Shown here in pieces: positions 30,911 to 35,786 of a DNA stretch of 35,786 nt. The stretch is from Scatomorpha merdigallinarum (lineage in GTDB: Bacteria; Bacillota; Clostridia; Oscillospirales; Oscillospiraceae). Made by a program: the position numbers and the translations under genes. The stretch spans positions 1 through 35,786 of the forward strand of contig DVJA01000053.1 of the NCBI GenBank assembly GCA_018710885.1, in the 5' to 3' direction. The number at the start of each line of letters is the position of its first letter. The first letter of the stretch is position 1. A model generated the notes under the pieces. The model did no database searches, was not told where the DNA came from, and saw only the letters and a list, made by a program, of their open reading frames with translations.

Positions 30911-31513
30911 TTATATGACAGTTATTTGAAACAGGTTTCCCGGGCTTGAGAGATAGAAGCGCGTGCCCGGCCCGACGTTCATTGGGTAGTTTGGCGGCAA
31001 TCTGCGTCCGTCGCCCATGTAGGTGCCATAAGCTGAGCCGAGATCGACCAGTACCGGCACGCCCTGCTGCCAGCGCAGCGCACAGTGGTGGCGGCTGATC
31101 CCGGCGGTGTCCGAGGGGAACCGCACGGTGCAGTCCGTGTCCCGGCCGAGCATCAGGCCGTTCACACCCAGGGGGTAAGTCTGTCCCGCGAGCGGACCGG
31201 CCAGGCAGTTGAGCGCAAGGCCTCCCCTTGCCGGCGGCGCTGCGGGCGGCGCGTAGGCTGCGGCGGCGTATGTCCCGCTGCTGCGCTGCGCACTTCGCGC
31301 ATCGCGCTCGCTCACCAGTATGGCAATGACGAAGCCGAGCATCACGAAAAAGGCCAGCAGGAAGGGCCCTGCGACTCCGCACCAGATGAGGCCAAGGCGG
31401 CCCATATTCGGCCTGTATCTGTGACGCCCGAGGAAAAAAGGAATGAGGCCCCAAAGGCAGCCGACTACGGCGGTGGTGCCTATATAAATGATAACGGCCA
31501 GCAAATCTTCCAT
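30911..31513 (-). CDS. Membrane FHA-domain protein
   Basis: The 200-residue protein has two N-terminal membrane helices (about 4-28 and 40-67), an Ala/Pro-rich linker, and a cytosolic FHA domain (about 97-200). The FHA domain shows GR at 123-124, SRHH at 140-143, LGSAYGTYMG and a final strand LFQITVI, so the phosphothreonine-binding residues are present. The start at 31513 is chosen for GGAGGT at correct spacing; the open frame extends 11 codons further without a ribosome site. It is the first gene of the seven-gene operon and would recruit phosphorylated partners to the membrane. Confidence 0.88.
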   Translation of the reverse strand: MEDLLAVIIYIGTTAVVGCLWGLIPFFLGRHRYRPNMGRLGLIWCGVAGPFLLAFFVMLGFVIAILVSERDARSAQRSSGTYAAAAYAPPAAPPARGGLALNCLAGPLAGQTYPLGVNGLMLGRDTDCTVRFPSDTAGISRHHCALRWQQGVPVLVDLGSAYGTYMGDGRRLPPNYPMNVGPGTRFYLSSPGNLFQITVI

Positions 31514-31546
31514 TTCCTGTACCTCCGTTCGTTTGATTATGGTCAC

Positions 31547-31652
31547 ACTCTACCACACACCCCCTCCCCGTCCGTCCAACTTTTTTCCACCGTCTCCCCC
31601 GTCGCGGCGCGGAAAACAGTTGGACGAGAGCGGCAGGCCCCTGTGCTATACT
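31547..31652. promoter_or_regulatory. Symmetric divergent promoter region of the FHA/kinase operon and the SLH gene
   Basis: AGTTGGAC occurs once on each strand, facing outward (31618-31625 plus; 31581-31574 minus). On both sides a -10-like hexamer lies exactly 21 bases after TTGGAC: TATACT (31647-31652, plus, extended -10 TGC) and TAGAGT (31552-31547, minus). The 21-base spacing is too long for an ordinary sigma-A -35, so TTGGAC may be a shared regulator site or an alternative-sigma element. Confidence 0.45.
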
Positions 31653-31692
31653 CCTGTCAGCAATCCCAAAGAAAAGAAAGGGGTAATACGAA

Positions 31693-32709
31693 ATGAAATG
31701 GAAAAGAACACTGGCCTTTGCCCTGGCGCTCTGCCTCGTGCTGGCTCTCTCGCCAGGCGCGCTCGCCGTCGAGCTGACGGACGCCGGCACGGCGGCCGGA
31801 GAGCTGCACGAGATGGGGCTCTTCGAGGGCACGAGCGAAAACGCCGACGGCACGCCGGTATTCGAGCTTGAACGCGCGCCCACACGCGCCGAGGCCGTCA
31901 CCATGCTCGTGCGCCTTCTCGGCCGCGAGGACGCCGCGCTCGCCGGGAATTGGGACACGCCCTTCACCGACGTGCCCGCGTGGGCCGAACCCTACGTCGG
32001 CTACGCCTACACCCGCGGCTTCACGGACGGCACTGGCGCAACCACCTACGGCTCCGGGGCGAGCGTGACCGCCTCGCAGTACATTACCTTTGTGCTCCGC
32101 GCCCTGGGCTATGAGAGCGGCACGGACTTCGAGTGGGACGCCGCCTGGGAGCTCAGCGACGAGATCGGCCTCACGAGCGGCGAGTACGGCGCATCCACCA
32201 GAAACTTCACCCGCGGCGATGTGGCCATCATCTCCCTTGGCGCCCTCTCCTGCAAACTCAAGTGCTCTGATACGAACCTGATGGATACGCTCACCGGCGA
32301 GCTGGAGGAGTTTGCGTTTGACGGCGTCGGCACCTTCTACCTGCCCGGTGACAGTGATGCCGACACCTACTTTGTGGACAACTCTGACGTCTCAGAGGTA
32401 TACATCACAACCGAGAACGTCGAAGCCATGGCCATCTACTACTCCATCTCCGAATATGAGATGCCCGAAGACCTCAACGCGCTGTACGAGGAAGCAATCG
32501 CGGAAATGGGTGGACTCGACATGCAGATAAGGTTCAAGGAGGACGCCTACGGCAACAGCTACGCCGACTTCACCACCGAAGGCGTTTACCTGTACATGGC
32601 ATCGTTCTCCACCGACAGCGGCTTCGGCTTCATCATCTACGGCTGCCCCGAGGCAGATGCGGCAAACTACGATTTCGGTTATTGGTTTTCCCTCTCGGAA
32701 ATCAATTAG
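31693..32709 (+). CDS. SLH-domain surface protein
   Basis: The 338-residue protein has a signal peptide (MKWKRTLAFALALCLVLALSPGALA). SLH-type modules follow (AEPYVGYAYTRGFTDGTGATTYG, VTASQYITFVLRALGY, and a first module around residues 30-80), which should hold it on cell-wall polymers. The C-terminal ~125 residues form a beta-rich domain starting GTFYLPGDSDADTYF and ending WFSLSEIN. This domain is related to the C-terminal domain of the lipoprotein encoded next. GAAAGGGG precedes ATG 31693; the stop is TAG. The gene is divergent from the FHA/kinase operon and 28 bp upstream of the lipoprotein gene, likely an operon with it. Confidence 0.85.
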   Translation: MKWKRTLAFALALCLVLALSPGALAVELTDAGTAAGELHEMGLFEGTSENADGTPVFELERAPTRAEAVTMLVRLLGREDAALAGNWDTPFTDVPAWAEPYVGYAYTRGFTDGTGATTYGSGASVTASQYITFVLRALGYESGTDFEWDAAWELSDEIGLTSGEYGASTRNFTRGDVAIISLGALSCKLKCSDTNLMDTLTGELEEFAFDGVGTFYLPGDSDADTYFVDNSDVSEVYITTENVEAMAIYYSISEYEMPEDLNALYEEAIAEMGGLDMQIRFKEDAYGNSYADFTTEGVYLYMASFSTDSGFGFIIYGCPEADAANYDFGYWFSLSEIN

Positions 32710-32737
32710 AATAGACTAATATAAGGAGCTGTGAAAC

Positions 32738-33331
32738 ATGAATCTGAAGAAATTGGCATCCCTTGCGCTCGCGCTCTGCATGGTTTTCGCCCTCGCGGCC
32801 TGCGGCGGCGAGAGTTCAACCGCTACCGATCCCCCGGCCACTGAGCCCGCCGCCACTGAACCGACCGCCGCCTCCGAGCCTCCCGCCACCGAGGACCCGC
32901 ACGAAGGCCTCACTGCCTATGACATCGAGGGCGCAGCCACCGTCTATCTCCCCGCGGGCGGCGAGACTTATTACGAGGAACAGACCGATCCGCTGCCCAC
33001 CACTCAGTGCGGTGTAAACATCGGCGACGTCAACTTCCATCTCGGCATCATCGGCATGGACGCCTACGAGGTTGCCGGTGTCTCCCTGCCGGAGACGGTG
33101 GAGGAGTTCTCCCAGCGCAGCGGCCCGCAGTACGACGTGGGCGAGGGCCAGGAGTTCGCCTATGACGAGTACGGCAACTACTGCACCCAGTTCACCCGCG
33201 ACGGCCGCGACGTCTACTACGCCGTCCGCGTCCGTGAAGCCGGCACCGCCGCGCTTGCCTTCTCCTGCCCCGAGGGAACCATTGAAAACTACAACCCCGG
33301 GCTCTGGATTTCCCTCGTTGAAATCAACTGA
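32738..33331 (+). CDS. Lipoprotein with a C-terminal domain shared with the preceding SLH protein
   Basis: The 197-residue product has a lipoprotein signal (MNLKKLASLALALCMVFALAAC, Cys22) and a Thr/Pro/Ala-rich linker of repeated PPATEP-type units (about 30-55). A domain from about residue 66 to the end follows (ATVYLPAGGETYY ... LWISLVEIN). AAGGAG lies upstream of ATG 32738. The C-terminal domain aligns with that of the SLH protein just upstream (YLP, EYGN, CPE, NY, W.SL.EIN), so the pair probably arose by domain duplication with different surface anchors: one wall-bound, one membrane-bound. Function unknown. Confidence 0.82.
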   Translation: MNLKKLASLALALCMVFALAACGGESSTATDPPATEPAATEPTAASEPPATEDPHEGLTAYDIEGAATVYLPAGGETYYEEQTDPLPTTQCGVNIGDVNFHLGIIGMDAYEVAGVSLPETVEEFSQRSGPQYDVGEGQEFAYDEYGNYCTQFTRDGRDVYYAVRVREAGTAALAFSCPEGTIENYNPGLWISLVEIN

Positions 33332-33335
33332 ACAA

Positions 33336-33367
33336 AAAATATCCCCGCCTAATGGCGGGGATATTTT
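33336..33367 (+). terminator. Terminator of the SLH/lipoprotein operon
   Basis: AAAATATCCCCGCC and GGCGGGGATATTTT form a perfect 14-bp stem around TAAT, immediately after the lipoprotein stop. Confidence 0.9.
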
Positions 33368-33383
33368 GTCTGCGGCAGTATTT

Positions 33384-33400
33384 CGCAACCGTCGGTTGCG
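33384..33400. promoter_or_regulatory. Operator-like palindrome upstream of the XRE gene
   Basis: CGCAACCG and CGGTTGCG are perfect 8-bp arms around a single T. It lies 20 bp upstream of the -35 of the XRE promoter. Confidence 0.45.
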
Positions 33401-33420
33401 GAACTTCAAGGCATTCTTTA

Positions 33421-33449
33421 TTGCACCGCAACTTTGTCTTTGATATACT
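33421..33449 (+). promoter_or_regulatory. Promoter for the XRE-family regulator
   Basis: TTGCAC (33421-33426), 17 bases, and TATACT (33444-33449) preceded by an extended -10 TG. Confidence 0.75.
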
Positions 33450-33476
33450 TGTGGCACAACACAAGGGAGGGATGAC

Positions 33477-34118
33477 ATGAAGCTGCACGAAAAGATATAC
33501 TACTGCAGAAAGAAGGCCGGGCTCTCACAGGACGCCTTGTCCGAGCGTCTGGGCATCTCGCGCCAGGCGGTCAGCAAATGGGAAACCGGCGAATCTGTGC
33601 CTGAAACGGGAAAGCTGGCCGCGCTCGCGGCGGCGCTGGGTGTCTCGGTGGACTGGCTGCTCAGTGAGGACGAGCCGGAGGAGGATAGCGGTAACTCTGA
33701 ACAGGACGCTTATGGCTGCTTCACAGGGTCCAGGGAATCCTATGACAGCAGCCGGAGCCGTAACCAGGACTGGGTCGATACGCTGCCGCGATATATTCAG
33801 AAAATTGCCCGGCGCTGGGGCTGGCTCGCAGGCGTGTATATAGCAGTCTCAGGTCTGCCCTTTACCTTCATAGGCGCGTTGGCCACGATCATATCCAACC
33901 GCATGCTCAGTGGATTTAACTCTTCTATGGGCGGTATGTTTGGTACAACCATAGAGATAGACGGCAATATAATTCCAATAGAAGACGGCGCCTTCAGCGG
34001 CTTTGCGCAGAACAACCCTGTAGCTATGTTAGGCACGGCCATCATGGTCATAGGCATCGTGCTCATTGTTGTGGGCATCGCCCTGGCCATATTTCTCAAA
34101 CGCAAAAGCAAAGGATAA
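33477..34118 (+). CDS. Membrane-bound XRE-family transcriptional regulator
   Basis: The 213-residue protein has a typical XRE helix-turn-helix (residues 5-60: LSQDALSERLGISRQAVSKWETGESVPETGKLAALAAALGV), an acidic/Ser-rich linker, and two membrane helices (about 116-139 and 183-207) enclosing a loop with GGMFGTTIEIDGNIIPIEDG. Such one-component membrane regulators are common in Firmicutes. GGGAGGG precedes ATG 33477. It is monocistronic, between two strong terminators. Its own promoter has a palindrome upstream, which may be its operator. The signal is unknown. Confidence 0.88.
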   Translation: MKLHEKIYYCRKKAGLSQDALSERLGISRQAVSKWETGESVPETGKLAALAAALGVSVDWLLSEDEPEEDSGNSEQDAYGCFTGSRESYDSSRSRNQDWVDTLPRYIQKIARRWGWLAGVYIAVSGLPFTFIGALATIISNRMLSGFNSSMGGMFGTTIEIDGNIIPIEDGAFSGFAQNNPVAMLGTAIMVIGIVLIVVGIALAIFLKRKSKG

Positions 34119-34122
34119 GCAT

Positions 34123-34150
34123 AGAGGCGGGAGCTACAGCTCCCGCCTCT
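34123..34150. terminator. Terminator between the XRE gene and ftsH
   Basis: AGAGGCGGGAGCT and AGCTCCCGCCTCT form a near-perfect stem with a minimal loop. It is placed to serve both convergent genes, though neither side has a long T-run. Confidence 0.7.
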
Positions 34151-34158
34151 TACATTTG

Positions 34159-35786
34159 TTATTCCTTTGTCTCGTCCTTCGGCTCGTCCTGAGTCTGGGT
34201 CTCCCCGCTGTCTATCTGGGGAGTCTCTTTCGGCTCGTCGAAGGTGTAGCTTATCTTGCGCGCGGGCGGCTCAATGGAGCTGTCGCGCATCTTGGGTTCG
34301 GGCTTCTTGGGAGGCATCTCGCCGTGGCGACAGAAGTAACTGAAGTCCTCACCGTCCATGCTCTCGTTCTGCAGGAGGTACTCCGCAACGCCGCGCAGGA
34401 CGTCCTCGTGCTCGCGCAGTATGCTCTCGCACTTGGCGTTGGCCTCGTCGAAGATGCGCTTGACCTCCTCGTCAATAATGGCGGCGGTCTCCTCGCTGTA
34501 GCTCTTGGTAGTGCCGAAGTCACGGCCGATGAAGATGCTGTGGCCGGAACTGTCATAGCTTATCGGTCCGAGCCGCTCGCTCATGCCGTACTGGGTCACC
34601 ATGGCGCGGGCAAGGTGAGTAGCCTGCTGGATATCGCCTGCAGCGCCAGTGGAGATATCGTCAAGGAACATGCGCTCGCTGACACGGCCGCCGAGGGACA
34701 CGACGATGTCCTCAAAAAGCTCGGAGTAAGAGTTAAAGTTCTCGAGATCCTCCTTGGGCCGGAAGTAGGTCGCGCCGCCGCTGGGTCCGCGCGGGATAAT
34801 CGTGATATAGTGCACCGGGTCGGTGTGCTCGAGGAACTCACTGACCACGGCGTGGCCGCCTTCGTGGTAGGCGGTGAGCTTTCTGGCCCTTTCGCTCATG
34901 ACCTTGCTCTTCTTCTCGGGGCCCATCTGCACCTTGCGGATGGCCTCTTCAATCTCGTAGCTGGTGATGAAGTGCTTGCCGTTCGAGACTGCCATAAGCG
35001 CCGCCTCGTTGAGCAGGTTCTCGAGGTCCGCGCCGGAGAAGCCGGGGGTACCGCGGGCGATGGAGTTGAGGTTTACGTCGTCAGCCAGGGGCTTGCCCTT
35101 GGCGTGGACGCGCAGTATGGCCTCACGACCGCGGATATCGGGCAGGCCGATGTACACGCGCCTGTCGAAACGACCCGGGCGGGTCAGAGCGTTATCTAGG
35201 ATGTCGTCGCGGTTCGTGGCCGCCATGACTATGACGCCCTCGTTGTTGGTGAAGCCGTCCATTTCGACGAGCAGCTGGTTTAGCGTCTGCTCGCGCTCGT
35301 CGTGGCCGCCGCCGAGACCGCTGCCGCGCTGGCGGCCCACGGCGTCGATCTCGTCTATGAATATAATCGCCGGGGCGACTTTCTTGGCCTGGTCAAAGAG
35401 GTCACGAACACGGGAGGCGCCGACGCCGACGTAGAGCTCGACGAAGTCGGAACCGGATATGGACAGGAATTGCACTCCTGCCTCGCCCGCAACGGCCTTG
35501 GCCAGCAGGGTCTTGCCGGTGCCCGGAGGACCGACGAGCAGCACGCCCTTGGGTATGCGCGCGCCCATATCGGTGTAGGCCTTCGGGTTCTTGAGGAAGT
35601 TGACGACTTCCTCAAGTTCTGCCTTCTCCTCTTCACAGCCGGCCACGTCCTTAAAGGTGACCTTTTTCTGCTCTTCGCTGCCGAGGCGGGTACGGGCCTT
35701 GCCGAACTTGCCCACACCTGGCGCTCCACCGCCGCCTCCGGCCTTGTTCATCATGTAGTACCAGAGCGCGAAGAAGGCGACGATTA
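34159..35786 (-). CDS. ftsH: ATP-dependent zinc metalloprotease FtsH (N-terminus beyond the window)
   Basis: This is the C-terminal part of the membrane AAA+ protease. The window edge cuts it inside the second membrane helix (IVAFFALWYYMMNKAGGGGG), and codons continue to 35784. Visible features are Walker A GPPGTGKT, Walker B IIFIDEID, the second region of homology with RPGRFDRRVYIG, the zinc site HEGGH (usually HEAGH), and a long acidic, Thr/Pro-rich tail ending DEPKDETKE. FtsH degrades misfolded membrane proteins and short-lived regulators. The in-frame ATGs near 35754 are internal, because the reading frame upstream encodes the expected membrane helix. Confidence 0.97.
   Translation of the reverse strand, partial: IVAFFALWYYMMNKAGGGGGAPGVGKFGKARTRLGSEEQKKVTFKDVAGCEEEKAELEEVVNFLKNPKAYTDMGARIPKGVLLVGPPGTGKTLLAKAVAGEAGVQFLSISGSDFVELYVGVGASRVRDLFDQAKKVAPAIIFIDEIDAVGRQRGSGLGGGHDEREQTLNQLLVEMDGFTNNEGVIVMAATNRDDILDNALTRPGRFDRRVYIGLPDIRGREAILRVHAKGKPLADDVNLNSIARGTPGFSGADLENLLNEAALMAVSNGKHFITSYEIEEAIRKVQMGPEKKSKVMSERARKLTAYHEGGHAVVSEFLEHTDPVHYITIIPRGPSGGATYFRPKEDLENFNSYSELFEDIVVSLGGRVSERMFLDDISTGAAGDIQQATHLARAMVTQYGMSERLGPISYDSSGHSIFIGRDFGTTKSYSEETAAIIDEEVKRIFDEANAKCESILREHEDVLRGVAEYLLQNESMDGEDFSYFCRHGEMPPKKPEPKMRDSSIEPPARKISYTFDEPKETPQIDSGETQTQDEPKDETKE

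Overview
The window looks like chromosomal DNA of a GC-rich, low-motility-of-content Clostridia, most likely a gut member of the Oscillospiraceae (Flavonifractor/Pseudoflavonifractor-like). This rests on strong AGGAGG-type ribosome sites, sigma-A promoters, a T-box leader on thrS, a SleB-type spore cortex hydrolase, SLH-domain and lipobox proteins, and a 2-oxoacid:ferredoxin oxidoreductase typical of anaerobes. The taxonomic assignment is inference. No tRNA, rRNA or CRISPR array was seen.

Layout. 1-131: the transposase-proximal end of an IS3-family element, inserted just downstream of a fumarylacetoacetate-hydrolase-family gene. 164-5340 (minus strand): FAH enzyme and zinc-ribbon membrane protein under one promoter; sleB; then a T-box-controlled thrS with a beta-rich lipoprotein gene behind it. 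5342-8277 (plus): an autoregulated TetR repressor with two perfect operator palindromes, an SDR enzyme and a MATE exporter. 8318-10637 (minus): an SLH protein and the ATPase YchF. 11033-15107 (minus): a carbohydrate module of SorC/LsrR-type regulator, DhaL, DhaK, an LsrF-like thiolase/aldolase and a small VOC protein. 15380-21314 (plus): a GntR/FCD regulator, then a ketopantoate-reductase-like gene broken by an in-frame amber codon, a four-subunit branched-chain 2-oxoacid:ferredoxin oxidoreductase (delta, alpha, beta, gamma) and an MFS carrier. The SorC and GntR regulators are divergent, and near-identical operator-like palindromes sit at the dhaL and gntR promoters, which suggests the two modules share control.

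21473-31513 holds the most unusual content: a plus-strand gene for a 371-residue protein I do not recognise, converging on a seven-gene minus-strand operon of about 8.9 kb. That operon encodes a membrane FHA protein, a zinc-ribbon FHA protein with Pro-Thr-Glu motifs, a membrane-anchored PP2C phosphatase, a soluble PP2C phosphatase, an exported trypsin-like protease joined through a membrane helix to a cytosolic FHA domain, a soluble Ser/Thr kinase, and a 1143-residue receptor-like Ser/Thr kinase with a large repetitive outer domain. Writers (two kinases), erasers (two phosphatases) and readers (three FHA domains) together with an outer-surface protease form a complete phosphothreonine signalling unit whose physiological role I cannot assign.

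31693-34118 (plus): an SLH protein and a lipoprotein with related C-terminal domains, then an XRE-type membrane repressor. The window ends inside ftsH (minus strand).
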